Assembly (NCBI GenBank): GCA_913045135.1
Contig: CAJWQD010000020.1
Span: forward strand, 1 to 40,033
Reading direction: 5' to 3'
Origin: an uncultured Flammeovirgaceae bacterium
GTDB lineage: Bacteria > Bacteroidota > Bacteroidia > Cytophagales > Cyclobacteriaceae
DNA length: 40,033 nt
Position numbers and translations under genes: made by a program. Below the pieces are notes generated by a model that worked only from the letters and a program-made list of their open reading frames with translations, was not told the origin of the DNA and did not search any database. This document shows, one piece after another, positions 8,195 through 17,629 of the stretch; the stretch's first letter is position 1, and each line of letters begins with the position of its first letter.

Positions 8195-9340
8195 CTATTT
8201 TGAACTGGCTTTTATCCAGCGCTCAGGAAGTTCCCCGTTAAGTGCCGTTTTATAGTCATTATAACTGCAAGGTATCATTTTATTTCTTAAGAAAACGCTT
8301 TTTTGATTAGTCTCCTCAATTTCCATCCACCATTTTTCTGATAATTTACTCTTATAGAATCGTATATTATTCACCCCTTCATTAAGTGATACCTCGTAGA
8401 TTAGATAATCACTCGATTTAAAATATTGATCTCCATTCCTATTAAAAACTCCATCAATAAAGTACCAAACCATCGTAGCTACTACTTGAGATGTTTTGAT
8501 ATTCTCATACAGTTTTGTAGTTATATTATAAAATCCAATAGAACTTAGTTTACTGTTTAAACCTGCATACCAACACAATTGGCAAGCTTCCTCTCCAGAA
8601 TAGCCAAAAACATTGGGATTAGTAGTGTCTGGACAATAAATACTCTGAATTGCCGACAAATCAAATGAGATGAGATCTGCCTCCCGTATTATGGGTTCGA
8701 TCTCTTTTATATTATCCTTAAATTCTCCCAAGCGATAGGCATCAAAGCCCAACGTTTCTAGAATATTTAACTTGCTTTCGTTTAAAAGAAAAGATTGATA
8801 ACCCAAATGAATGTAATTAAATAAATAATTAGGGTTATGCTTAAATATATTTCCCAAATACGAATTTATAGGATTTTCAGACTCTTCTAAATCTAATTTA
8901 GAATCTATATTAAGGAGTGTGATCAATTTCCCTGTGGACTCATAACTTAAATATTGACCGACTGTAAAATTCTGGAGCCCTCCGAAAATAACAGGTATTA
9001 TTTCTTGACTTAATAAATATTCACATACCTCCTTGAGTCTTAAATTGGTTTCCTCGAAAGAAGGGCCTTCTCTCAAATCTCCCAAATCTAATATACCATC
9101 ATGGTCCAATCCCATGGTAAGCGGATAAAGGCATTTTCTTATACGATTTGGAACCTGTGCAATATCATAATCTATCATGTGACTTCTACCATCTCTTAGT
9201 CCTATTAAAGCGACACGTATACCCTTCAAATTTATTTTTTTAACTGTGTGGAGATATGCAATGTTTTGGAATGCACTAGGACTGAGTGCTGAATCCAAAA
9301 TTGATTCCTCGATAGGGTCAAAAAAAAGTTTTAAATCCAT
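8195..9340 (-). CDS. Arginase/formimidoylglutamase-fold protein with altered metal site
   Basis: The 381 residues follow the ureohydrolase fold, whose active members hydrolyse arginine, agmatine or formimidoylglutamate using two manganese ions. The landmark positions are recognisable but changed. GGDH is GGLQ at residues 120-123; DAHxD is DSKLD at 146-150; and SxDxD is SFDLS at 225-229. Of six canonical ligands, two histidines and one aspartate are replaced (by Gln123, Lys148 and Ser229), so manganese catalysis is unlikely. The C-terminus extends about 60 residues beyond the usual core (ending ELPERWIKASSK). The gene follows nqrF on the same strand but is separated from it by a terminator. 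A non-enzymatic binding or structural role is an inference. Confidence 0.8.
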   Translation of the reverse strand: MDLKLFFDPIEESILDSALSPSAFQNIAYLHTVKKINLKGIRVALIGLRDGRSHMIDYDIAQVPNRIRKCLYPLTMGLDHDGILDLGDLREGPSFEETNLRLKEVCEYLLSQEIIPVIFGGLQNFTVGQYLSYESTGKLITLLNIDSKLDLEESENPINSYLGNIFKHNPNYLFNYIHLGYQSFLLNESKLNILETLGFDAYRLGEFKDNIKEIEPIIREADLISFDLSAIQSIYCPDTTNPNVFGYSGEEACQLCWYAGLNSKLSSIGFYNITTKLYENIKTSQVVATMVWYFIDGVFNRNGDQYFKSSDYLIYEVSLNEGVNNIRFYKSKLSEKWWMEIEETNQKSVFLRNKMIPCSYNDYKTALNGELPERWIKASSK

Positions 9341-9355
9341 GAGAATATTTATGAC

Positions 9356-9388
9356 AAAAAAAAGGAGAAATATCTTTATTCTCCCTTT
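9356..9388 (-). terminator. Terminator downstream of nqrF
   Basis: Read on the minus strand, AAAAGGGAGAA pairs with TTCTCCTTTT around a short AT-rich loop, followed by a run of T. It lies about 18 bases beyond the nqrF stop and before the arginase-fold start, so the latter probably has its own promoter or depends on readthrough. Confidence 0.7.
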
Positions 9389-9406
9389 TCCTAATTAATT
9401 TCCAAT

Positions 9407-10705
9407 CTAACCTCCAAAATCATCAAATCGGATATTTTCATCTGGAATTCCAAAATCTTCACCCATCTTTTGAACTGCTACATTCATCAACGGAGGGCCA
9501 CAGAAGTAAAGTTCAATATCTTCGGGGGCATCATGCTTAGATAAATATTCATCAATGACTGCCTTGTGTACAAATCCTAAGAATCCATCCCCTTCTTCAT
9601 CCTGAATATCCTTTTTTACTTTCCAATTATCAACTTCTTGCGGTTCTGATAAAACAATAAAAAACTGAAAGTTGTTAAACTGTTTTTCTAAGCGATAAAA
9701 GTGGTCGAGATAGAATAATTCACGTTTTGACCGTCCACCATACCAATAAGTCACTTTTCTGCCAGTCTTTAAGGTTTTAAACAAGTGATAGAGATGAGAT
9801 CTCATGGGAGCCATCCCTGCCCCTCCTCCAACATAGAGCATCTCAGCTTCTGTTTCATTGATAAAAAATTCCCCATAAGGACCTGAAATAGTCACTTTAT
9901 CACCTACTTTCTTTGAAAAGATATATGAAGAAGCAATTCCCGGATTAACAGACATCCATCCATTTTTTGCTCTATCGAACGGAGGTGTAGCAATACGTAC
10001 ATTGAGCATGATTTCACGGCCCTCTTCGGGATAAGATGCCATGGAATAGGCCCTTGTAATTACCTCCTCATTCTTCATTTTTAAGTCCCATAAACCAAAC
10101 TTGTCCCATTCTAATTGAAACTTGTCAACCTCATCATGTTCATCTGGATGAGCATCAATATTAAAATCTTTGAAATCTATTTCACACTTAGGGATTTCAA
10201 TCTGAATGTATCCCCCAGGACGATAATTCATATCTTCAGGTAATTGCACCACAAACTCTTTGATAAAAGAAGCGACATTGTGATTCCTAACAACTGTTGC
10301 CTCCCATTTTTTAATACCAAATATTTCTTCAGGAATTTTTATATCCATATCTCCCTTTACCTTCACTTGGCAGGCCAAACGTACCTTTTCTTTTTGCTCA
10401 GTTCGCGATAAATGACCAACCTCCGTAGGTAAGATATCTCCCCCTCCATCAAGAATTTGACATTTACACATTGCACAAGTTCCCCCACCTCCACACGCAG
10501 AAGGTAAAAATATTTTTTGAGAACTCAACGAACTCAACAATGACGTTCCTGCAGAAGTGACCACCGGGTTGTCATTATCTCCATTTATGATCAAATTCAC
10601 TGGACCTGCTTGTACCAATTTAGACTGCGCAAAAAGTAGGATGAAAACTAATAGCGAGATCACTGTAGTAAAGGCAATAATAGATGTTAAAACTATGGAT
10701 GTCAT
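9407..10705 (-). CDS. nqrF: Na+-translocating NADH:quinone reductase, subunit F
   Basis: NqrF is the electron entry subunit of the sodium-pumping NADH:quinone oxidoreductase: it oxidises NADH through FAD and passes electrons through a [2Fe-2S] cluster. The 432 residues contain one N-terminal membrane helix (about 5-26) and a ferredoxin-like domain whose cluster cysteines fit C71, C77, C80 and C112 (CGGGGTCAMCKC and ACQVKVKG). The FAD-binding RAYSMASYP and the NADH-binding GGGAGMAPMRSH and YFCGPPLMN follow. NqrA-E are not in the window: the upstream neighbour is accD and the downstream one is the arginase-fold gene. So nqrF is either detached from its operon or duplicated. ApbE, which attaches FMN to NqrB and NqrC, is encoded about 18 kb away at 28966-30015. 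Confidence 0.95.
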   Translation of the reverse strand: MTSIVLTSIIAFTTVISLLVFILLFAQSKLVQAGPVNLIINGDNDNPVVTSAGTSLLSSLSSQKIFLPSACGGGGTCAMCKCQILDGGGDILPTEVGHLSRTEQKEKVRLACQVKVKGDMDIKIPEEIFGIKKWEATVVRNHNVASFIKEFVVQLPEDMNYRPGGYIQIEIPKCEIDFKDFNIDAHPDEHDEVDKFQLEWDKFGLWDLKMKNEEVITRAYSMASYPEEGREIMLNVRIATPPFDRAKNGWMSVNPGIASSYIFSKKVGDKVTISGPYGEFFINETEAEMLYVGGGAGMAPMRSHLYHLFKTLKTGRKVTYWYGGRSKRELFYLDHFYRLEKQFNNFQFFIVLSEPQEVDNWKVKKDIQDEEGDGFLGFVHKAVIDEYLSKHDAPEDIELYFCGPPLMNVAVQKMGEDFGIPDENIRFDDFGG

Positions 10706-10736
10706 CTGATAATCTTGAATTTATTTCTAAGCAATG

Positions 10737-10766
10737 CAAATATAAAAGATATCCGTAAACGGTAAA
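10737..10766 (-). promoter_or_regulatory. Promoter of nqrF
   Basis: On the minus strand the -7 element TATATTTG (10737-10744) is a perfect consensus match. At the ideal 19-base spacing the -33 position reads TTT instead of TTG. The element lies about 32 bases before the nqrF ATG. Confidence 0.55.
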
Positions 10767-10801
10767 CCCATTTAACCTTAAAACTTAATCCCTCAATTTT
10801 T

Positions 10802-11650
10802 TTATGCTGTTTTAAAAATCAATGTTAAAAGCGTTGATAGCTTATTTTTAAGTTGTCGACGATCAACAATAAAATCTAAAAACCCATGATCTAAAACAAA
10901 CTCTGATCGTTGAAATCCTTTGGGGAGATCTTTACCAATAGTTTCTCTTATAATCCTTGGTCCCGCAAAACCAATAAGTGCTCCTGGCTCGGCAATATTA
11001 AAATCACCTAACATGGCAAAAGAAGCCGTTACGCCTCCTGTGGTTGGGTCAGTTAACAATGAAATATATGGAATTTTTCTATTCTCGAGCAAAGCTAACT
11101 TACTTGAAATTTTTGCCAATTGCATTAAAGAAATTCCAGCTTCCATCATCCTTGCGCCACCCGATTTGGATATGATAACGACAGGGATATTATTTTGATA
11201 AGAATAATCTATCGCTCGAGAAATTTTCTCTCCAACTACGGCTCCCATCGAACCCCCTATGAAGCTAAAATCCATACAGGCGATAACTATTGGTTTTCCA
11301 TTACTCATACCGTGAGCCGTTCTTACGGCATCTTTTAAACCTGTCTTCTTTTGGCTATCCGCAATACGATCTGAATATTTTTTTGTGTCTTTGAAGTTCA
11401 GAGGATCTACCGACGACATTAGTGAATCCATTTCTTCAAATTTATTATTATCAAATAATATTTCAAAATATTCTTTAGATCCGATTTTTACATGAAAATC
11501 GTCTTCAGGACAAACATAGGCGTTTTTTTTAAGCTCCCGCATGTGAATAATATGCCCATTTGGAGTCTTGTACCAAAGACCACCAGGTGAATCCTTTTTA
11601 TCTTTTGTAGAGGTTTGGATACCCTTATCTTTTCTGTTAAACCAAGCCAT
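10802..11650 (-). CDS. accD: Acetyl-CoA carboxylase carboxyltransferase, beta subunit
   Basis: AccD with AccA transfers the carboxyl group from biotin to acetyl-CoA, giving malonyl-CoA for fatty acid synthesis. The crotonase-type carboxyltransferase core is clear: [53 protein letters not shown] and [10 protein letters not shown]. The 282-residue length is normal. The N-terminal zinc ribbon is altered: of the four usual cysteines only Cys47 remains, with Thr29, Gly32 and Asp50 at the others. Its overall shape ([18 protein letters not shown]) is kept, and bacteroidotal AccD proteins commonly look like this. It lies between the DUF4834 gene and nqrF on the same strand; accA is not in the window. 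Confidence 0.95.
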   Translation of the reverse strand: MAWFNRKDKGIQTSTKDKKDSPGGLWYKTPNGHIIHMRELKKNAYVCPEDDFHVKIGSKEYFEILFDNNKFEEMDSLMSSVDPLNFKDTKKYSDRIADSQKKTGLKDAVRTAHGMSNGKPIVIACMDFSFIGGSMGAVVGEKISRAIDYSYQNNIPVVIISKSGGARMMEAGISLMQLAKISSKLALLENRKIPYISLLTDPTTGGVTASFAMLGDFNIAEPGALIGFAGPRIIRETIGKDLPKGFQRSEFVLDHGFLDFIVDRRQLKNKLSTLLTLIFKTA

Positions 11651-11728
11651 AATAAATTGGAGTGAATATCAAATTTTTATTAAAATATATATTAACATTA
11701 TAGTGGATCTCCATTTGGGCGATTTCTC

Positions 11729-11959
11729 TTACTTAAGTTCTTCGTAATCAATGTAATCACCTCCCTTAAACCCTTTTGACTTTTTTGGAATATGTTGGAT
11801 GTCAACATTGCTACCTGGCACAGAATGCTTATGCCATCCTCCTGGATTTGATGATCGTTTAGACTGTTTAAATCCAATAAATAACGTTTTAAATAGTAGG
11901 CCACCTATTCTATAAATAAGATATACCATAAAACTTATGATTAGAAGAAACTTTATCAT
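11729..11959 (-). CDS. DUF4834 family small membrane protein
   Basis: The 76-residue protein has one N-terminal membrane helix (about residues 3-28) followed by a positively charged soluble tail ending in GGDYIDYEELK. That ending is the hallmark of the DUF4834 family, known only from Bacteroidota and without assigned function. It begins 9 bases after the carB stop on the same strand and is probably cotranscribed with carB and perhaps accD. An overlapping frame (11698-11904) has no such features and is rejected. Confidence 0.75.
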   Translation of the reverse strand: MIKFLLIISFMVYLIYRIGGLLFKTLFIGFKQSKRSSNPGGWHKHSVPGSNVDIQHIPKKSKGFKGGDYIDYEELK

Positions 11960-11968
11960 TTGAAATGT

Positions 11969-14782
11969 TTATCTACTCAAGTAAAAATTTCGGTCATTAT
12001 AAATTTTTAAAAAATAATCATCCATCAAATCATCAATAAAATAAATGGATTCCCCTGTTGATTTCATTTCAGGTCCAAGCTCTTTATTGACATTAGAGAA
12101 TTTATGAAATGAGAAAACCGGCTCTTTAATTGCATAGCCTACTTTTACCGGTTTGAAATCAAAATCTGTAACTTTTTTCTCTCCTAACATGACCTTTGTA
12201 GCAAAATTAACATAGGGTTGTTGATAAGCTTTACAAATAAAAGGAACAGTTCTAGAAGCTCGAGGGTTAGCCTCAATAATATAAACTTTACCATTTTTTA
12301 TGGCAAATTGAATATTTATGAGGCCAACCGTTTTCAAAGCAACGGCAATTTTAGTTGTATAATCTTCTATTTGTCGGATGACAAAATCTCCCAAATTATA
12401 AGGTGGCAAAACTGCGTATGAATCCCCAGAATGAATCCCTGCTGGCTCAATATGTTGCATGATCCCAATGATATGAATATTTTCTCCATCGCAAATAGCA
12501 TCCGCCTCAGCCTCAATTGCACCCTCTAAAAAGTGATCAAGCAGTATTTTCCCGTCAAGTTTCTGACTCAACAAATCGACTACATGGTGCTCTAATTCAT
12601 CCTCATTGATCACTATTTTCATACTCTGACCCCCTAAAACATATGAAGGCCTAACTAATAAAGGAAACCCTATTTCTTTTGATAGTTCAATTGCTGAGGC
12701 GGCACTCGTTATAGTTCCATACTCGGGATAAGGTATTTTTTGTGCTTTCAGAAGATCCGAAAATCTTCCCCTATCTTCGGCAAGATCTAAAGCATCAAAA
12801 CTAGTGCCCAAAATATTAATCCCATATCGCTCCAACTTTTCTGCAAGTTTCAGTGCAGTCTGGCCTCCTAATTGAACAATAACTCCCACCGGATTCTCCA
12901 ATTTGATGATTTCATAAATATGCTCCCAAAAAACAGGCTCAAAATAGAGCTTATCAGCCACATCAAAATCAGTAGATACCGTCTCAGGATTACAGTTAAT
13001 CATGATAGTCTCATAACCACATTCTTTAGCTGCCAAAACACCATGAACACATGAATAATCAAATTCAATTCCTTGTCCAATACGATTGGGTCCTGAACCT
13101 AAAACAATTATTTTTTTTCTTTCTGATGAAATGGACTCATTTTCTTGATCGAAAGTTGAGTAATAGTAAGGTGTCTTAGCTTCAAATTCTGCTGCACAAG
13201 TATCTACTATTTTAAAAATTCTTTTAATTCCTAGTGCTTCTCTTTTATCAAAAACATGACTTTCAAGACAATTGAGTAAGTGGGCAATTTGTCTATCGGC
13301 ATACCCTTTCTGTTTGGCCTTTCTAAGCAAGTCAGCAGGTAGATTATCCAAAGAAAATCGTGCAATTTCATTTTCCAATGAAATAAATTCTTCTATCTTA
13401 GTTAAAAACCAAGGATCAATTTTCGTCAACTTGTGTATCTTATGAAAAGGAATCCCCAATTTAAAGGCATCGTAAATATGAAAAAGTCGATCCCAACTTG
13501 CATTTTCCAAACTATTAAGTATCTCAGATTGATCGATAAGTTCTCTTCCATCAGCGCCCAATCCATTTCTTTTAATTTCAAGCGATTGGCAAGCCTTTTG
13601 TAATGCTTCTTGGAAATTACGTCCAATACCCATAGCCTCACCTACCGCTTTCATCTGCAAACCTAAACGTCGATCTGAACCCTTAAACTTATCAAAATTC
13701 CATCTTGGGATTTTGACGATAACATAATCAATGGCCGGCTCAAAAAAAGCAGATGTAGTTTTAGTGATTTGATTCTGAAGTTCATCTAAATTATAACCTA
13801 TGGCCAATTTAGCGGCTATTTTCGCAATTGGATAACCCGTTGCTTTTGAAGCCAATGCTGAAGATCTGGAGACACGTGGATTGATTTCAATGCCAATAAT
13901 TTCATCAGTGTCAGGATGCACTGAAAATTGAACATTACACCCCCCAGCAAACTGTCCAATACCATTCATCATCTTTATGGCTAAATCACGCATACGCTGA
14001 TAAACTGTATCCGATAAAGTCATTGCCGGCGCCACGGTTATAGAATCTCCCGTATGAATGCCCATCGGATCAAAATTTTCAATAGAGCAAATTATGATTA
14101 CATTGCCTATATTATCTCTCAACAGTTCCAATTCAAACTCTTTCCAACCCATAATACTTTGCTCGACCAATACCTCATGAATAGGAGATGCTTGCAAACC
14201 TGCATTAAGAGCATCATCAAAATCTTCTTGTTTATTTACAAAGCCACCACCGAAACCTCCTAGGGTATAGGATGGCCTAATTACCAATGGGAAACCAATG
14301 TCTTGCGCTATTTCTTTACCCTTCAAAAATGAAGTTGCCGTCTCCCCTCGACATACGTCGACTCCAAGTTCCAACATTCTAATCCTAAATTTTTCTCGAT
14401 CCTCAGTGGTTTCTATTGCATCGATGTCAACACCAATCATTTTCGCATTATACTTCCCCCAAATACCTGCTTCCTCACATTCAATGGCTAAGTTTAGAGC
14501 AGTTTGTCCTCCCATGGTAGGTAGGACAGCATCTATTTGACGCTCCTCCAATATCTGACGGATCGATTTTTTGGTCAGGGGCTTTAAATAAACATGGTCA
14601 GCCATAACCGGGTCTGTCATAATGGTGGCTGGATTGGAGTTTACAAGGGTTACCTCAATACCCTCTTCTTTCAGTGATCGAGCAGCTTGTGACCCAGCAT
14701 AGTCAAATTCACATGCTTGGCCAATCACAATAGGCCCGCTTCCAATGATCAGCACTGATTTTATGTTGAGGTCTCTTGGCAT
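11969..14782 (-). CDS. carB: Carbamoyl-phosphate synthase large subunit, lacking the C-terminal regulatory domain
   Basis: CarB makes carbamoyl phosphate from ammonia (supplied by CarA from glutamine), bicarbonate and two ATP, for pyrimidine and arginine synthesis. Two ATP-grasp halves are evident. The first starts with SVLIIGSGPIVIGQACEFDY and contains RPSYTLGGFGGG; the second starts with KIIVLGSGPNRIGQGIEFDY and contains RPSYVLGGQSM and IEANPRASRTVPF. The protein has 937 residues, against roughly 1070 in enterobacteria. It ends just after the second synthetase half (STGESIYFIDDLMDDYF), so the MGS-like domain that binds UMP/IMP/ornithine is missing. Shortened CarB of this kind is known in Bacteroidota. 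No carA is adjacent. Confidence 0.96.
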   Translation of the reverse strand: MPRDLNIKSVLIIGSGPIVIGQACEFDYAGSQAARSLKEEGIEVTLVNSNPATIMTDPVMADHVYLKPLTKKSIRQILEERQIDAVLPTMGGQTALNLAIECEEAGIWGKYNAKMIGVDIDAIETTEDREKFRIRMLELGVDVCRGETATSFLKGKEIAQDIGFPLVIRPSYTLGGFGGGFVNKQEDFDDALNAGLQASPIHEVLVEQSIMGWKEFELELLRDNIGNVIIICSIENFDPMGIHTGDSITVAPAMTLSDTVYQRMRDLAIKMMNGIGQFAGGCNVQFSVHPDTDEIIGIEINPRVSRSSALASKATGYPIAKIAAKLAIGYNLDELQNQITKTTSAFFEPAIDYVIVKIPRWNFDKFKGSDRRLGLQMKAVGEAMGIGRNFQEALQKACQSLEIKRNGLGADGRELIDQSEILNSLENASWDRLFHIYDAFKLGIPFHKIHKLTKIDPWFLTKIEEFISLENEIARFSLDNLPADLLRKAKQKGYADRQIAHLLNCLESHVFDKREALGIKRIFKIVDTCAAEFEAKTPYYYSTFDQENESISSERKKIIVLGSGPNRIGQGIEFDYSCVHGVLAAKECGYETIMINCNPETVSTDFDVADKLYFEPVFWEHIYEIIKLENPVGVIVQLGGQTALKLAEKLERYGINILGTSFDALDLAEDRGRFSDLLKAQKIPYPEYGTITSAASAIELSKEIGFPLLVRPSYVLGGQSMKIVINEDELEHHVVDLLSQKLDGKILLDHFLEGAIEAEADAICDGENIHIIGIMQHIEPAGIHSGDSYAVLPPYNLGDFVIRQIEDYTTKIAVALKTVGLINIQFAIKNGKVYIIEANPRASRTVPFICKAYQQPYVNFATKVMLGEKKVTDFDFKPVKVGYAIKEPVFSFHKFSNVNKELGPEMKSTGESIYFIDDLMDDYFLKIYNDRNFYLSR

Positions 14783-15036
14783 TTGTAATTATTGTTAAAT
14801 TGATAAACAAAATGACGTAAAGTTAACTTTTGTTCACTATAATTGATGGTAATCAAGACTTAAATTTTAGTGGTTTGATAAATAAGTCTCACCTGGTCGC
14901 CAATAAAACTTAATTTATCCGCATATCCATCAAAAAAGCATCCATATGGAATAAAACTTATTCACCATTTTTTAGACCATATAAATAGAAATGACTAGTA
15001 CTTAAATCACAACCTAAAACTCTTACGTTTTTAATT

Positions 15037-16101
15037 TCATAGCTTCTGGTTAAATATATTTGATATGATTGGATCCATGGTTTCAATCATTGGTATTACT
15101 ATTGGTATACTTGTTTTTCTAGCCAAAAAATCACGATATTTTGATAGTCGTATGGCCTCTAAACCTTCACCGTTTAAAGTTATTCCCAAAACTTGGGTTC
15201 CTAAATGTTCGATTAAATCGACCTCATCCAAGACATCGGGAATATGAGTGTAATATTGATCGAAACCACTGAATTTTTTGCGCATAGGGACATGTTGCAA
15301 GACCACTCCATCTAAATCACAAGATATAATAAATTCAGACCCACAAGGCCCGCTGGGATTACGAAGGCCAGATTGACCTTCAACTATCAGTACATCTACC
15401 CCTTTTTCTTTCCAACATGAGTATAAAGCATGTTCCAATTCTCCTGGAATGAAATCATTGGGAGTTGCGTCCAATATCAAGCCATAATCTGCCCCTTGCA
15501 TCCAACCTGTTTGTCCTGTGTATATCATTTCAGCAAGATATCCTTGCATGTTAAGTTGTTCTTCTAAAAATCTAGAAGTGGTTCTTTTTCCTACAGCACA
15601 GTCCATGCCTAAAACAGCTATCTTTAAAGCAGTAATTTGTGCTATTTTCCCTTGCCAAAAATGTAAATCTTTGAAGGGTTTGGGCTTTCTAATATCAAAT
15701 ATTTTGGCTACACCCCCGAGAAAAGGCTGGAGTTCATCTAAATCATTGAGAGGCTCATGAAGCCCATTTACTAAATGAATCCCATTTTTTAAGACATTTT
15801 GGATACTTTTATAAACTTTTTGAGGCAGTAATCCTCCTTTAGTAGCCATGCCAATAATGGCAAATTCCGGCATACCATAAATGTTAATAAAAGCATCAAT
15901 ACTTTGTACTACTGGGATGCCTTCTGGCGTATCCTCAACGAAATAACTAGCATCCAAACCTGCATGTTTTTCATCGATAATGCCTAAAATTTTAAACCTT
16001 TTGCTCCAGCGAAGAAGTCCATGTGCGGTTTTGGCGTGACTATCATTTATGAGTCCTCCAGTAATGATAACCGCTGTTCCTGAAATATGAGCTTGATCCA
16101 T
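15037..16101 (-). CDS. dgcN: DUF1611 family P-loop protein, DgcN-like (D-glutamate N-acetyltransferase type)
   Basis: The 354 residues match the DUF1611/DgcN family. There is an N-terminal Rossmann-like domain (about 10-135) with TAVIITGGLINDSHAKTAHG, the linker DIRKP at 136-140, and a P-loop domain with GMDCAVGKRTT at 165-175. YTGQTGWMQGADYG and VEGQSGLRNPSG follow. DgcN has been described as an N-acetyltransferase acting on D-glutamate and usually sits beside dgcA, an enolase-superfamily Ala/Glu epimerase. No dgcA is seen here: the neighbours are lpdA (95 bases upstream on the same strand) and carB. The family is firm; the symbol and exact reaction are inferred from homology. Confidence 0.75.
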   Translation of the reverse strand: MDQAHISGTAVIITGGLINDSHAKTAHGLLRWSKRFKILGIIDEKHAGLDASYFVEDTPEGIPVVQSIDAFINIYGMPEFAIIGMATKGGLLPQKVYKSIQNVLKNGIHLVNGLHEPLNDLDELQPFLGGVAKIFDIRKPKPFKDLHFWQGKIAQITALKIAVLGMDCAVGKRTTSRFLEEQLNMQGYLAEMIYTGQTGWMQGADYGLILDATPNDFIPGELEHALYSCWKEKGVDVLIVEGQSGLRNPSGPCGSEFIISCDLDGVVLQHVPMRKKFSGFDQYYTHIPDVLDEVDLIEHLGTQVLGITLNGEGLEAIRLSKYRDFLARKTSIPIVIPMIETMDPIISNIFNQKL

Positions 16102-16196
16102 TTTTATTCTTAAAAATAATACTCAAATTAATAACTTCATTGAATCTCTTCAAGTACATAATTTTCAAATTAGCAAAACAAAAAAATAATCATAAA

Positions 16197-17591
16197 TTAC
16201 ATGTGAATAGGGCGATTTTCTGTAGCAGATAAGCAAGCTTCCTTAACTGCTTCCATATAAGTAGGGTGTGCATGAGACATTCTAGCTACGTCCTCAGCAG
16301 AAGCCCTAAATTCCATCGCGGTCACGCCAGCTGCAATCATATCTGCCGCCCTAGCTCCGATAATATGAATCCCTAATATTTCATCGGTACTCGCATCTGC
16401 AATAATTTTCACTAATCCTTCAGTATCCATGGAAGCACGAGCCCTGCCCAGTGCTTTGTAGGGAAACTTTCCAATTTTGATGGGCCGCTTTTCTTTAATT
16501 AATTCTTCCTCTGTTGCCCCTACACTGGCTACTTCCGGCCAAGTATAAACAACACCAGGTATCAAATTATAATGAATATGTGGTTTTTGACCTACCATTT
16601 GCTCGGCAACAAAAACACCTTCTTCTTCAGCCTTGTGAGCCAGCATAGCCCCTTTCACGACATCGCCAATAGCCCAAATATGGTCAATATTTGTTTTTAA
16701 ATGTTGGTCTACCTCTACTCTACCTCTATCATCCAAAATAACTCCTATTTTATCTAATCCTAAGCCTTCAGTGTAGGCTTTTCTACCAATAGATACCAGA
16801 CAATAATCTCCTTTTATACTAATGTTTTCAGAGGTATTATTTTCTGCAGTTACCGTTACTTCTTTCCCTTTTACAGCGACACCAGTGACTTTATGACTGA
16901 GATAAAAATCAAAACCAATCCCCTTAAGACTTTTTTGCAGTTCTTTACTCATAGTTTTATCCATATTGGGGATAATTCCTTCTAAAAATTCAATTACGGA
17001 CACTTTTGCCCCAAGTCTAGCGTAGACAGAGCCCAGCTCCAAACCTATGACTCCTCCACCTATAATAATAAGATGTTTTGGAACCTCATTCAATTCTAAG
17101 GCTTCAGTTGAGGTAATGACGCGCTTTTTGTCAATTTTGATAAAAGGAAGTGTGGCAGGTTTCGATCCTGTAGCAATAATTATTTTTTCCCCCGTGATGC
17201 TTTGGGTTTCTTTACCTGCAATTTCAATTGTATGGGAATCCAAAAAAGATCCTAAGCCGTTGAATACATCAATTTTGTTTTTTTTCATCAAATATTCTAT
17301 CCCATCTGTATTCTGACTCACCACATCCGACTTTCGTGCGATCATTTGTTTGAAATCTACTTTAGCCTCTGATATAGCAATACCATGTATTTTAAAAGTA
17401 TGGGTCGCATTATAAAAATGTTCTGAAGAATCCAGTAACGCTTTGGATGGAATACACCCTACATTAAGACATGTACCTCCTAAAGAGCTATACTTTTCAA
17501 CAATAGCTGTTTTAAACCCTAGCTGGGCACACCGGATAGCTGCCACATACCCACCAGGTCCCGATCCGATAATAATTACTTGATAATCCAT
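16197..17591 (-). CDS. lpdA: Dihydrolipoyl dehydrogenase (E3)
   Basis: Flavoprotein disulfide reductase that reoxidises the dihydrolipoyl groups of 2-oxoacid dehydrogenases with NAD+. The 464 residues show the FAD-binding GSGPGGYVAAIR at 9-20 and the redox disulfide GGTCLNVGCIPSKAL with Cys41 and Cys46. The NAD-binding IIGGGVIGLELGSVY, the second FAD motif WAIGDVVKGAMLAHKA and the C-terminal catalytic SHAHPTYMEAVKEA with its His/Glu pair follow. It is the third gene of the sucA-sucB-lpdA cluster, 38 bases after sucB, so it most likely serves the 2-oxoglutarate dehydrogenase complex. Confidence 0.96.
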   Translation of the reverse strand: MDYQVIIIGSGPGGYVAAIRCAQLGFKTAIVEKYSSLGGTCLNVGCIPSKALLDSSEHFYNATHTFKIHGIAISEAKVDFKQMIARKSDVVSQNTDGIEYLMKKNKIDVFNGLGSFLDSHTIEIAGKETQSITGEKIIIATGSKPATLPFIKIDKKRVITSTEALELNEVPKHLIIIGGGVIGLELGSVYARLGAKVSVIEFLEGIIPNMDKTMSKELQKSLKGIGFDFYLSHKVTGVAVKGKEVTVTAENNTSENISIKGDYCLVSIGRKAYTEGLGLDKIGVILDDRGRVEVDQHLKTNIDHIWAIGDVVKGAMLAHKAEEEGVFVAEQMVGQKPHIHYNLIPGVVYTWPEVASVGATEEELIKEKRPIKIGKFPYKALGRARASMDTEGLVKIIADASTDEILGIHIIGARAADMIAAGVTAMEFRASAEDVARMSHAHPTYMEAVKEACLSATENRPIHM

Positions 17592-17629
17592 GATTCTATT
17601 TCATTATGTTATATAGCATTATTTTAATT

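Noticed and set aside
11698-11904. 68-codon frame on the minus strand overlapping the DUF4834 gene
   Set aside because: The alternative frame gives the DUF4834 signature ending and a membrane helix; this one has neither.
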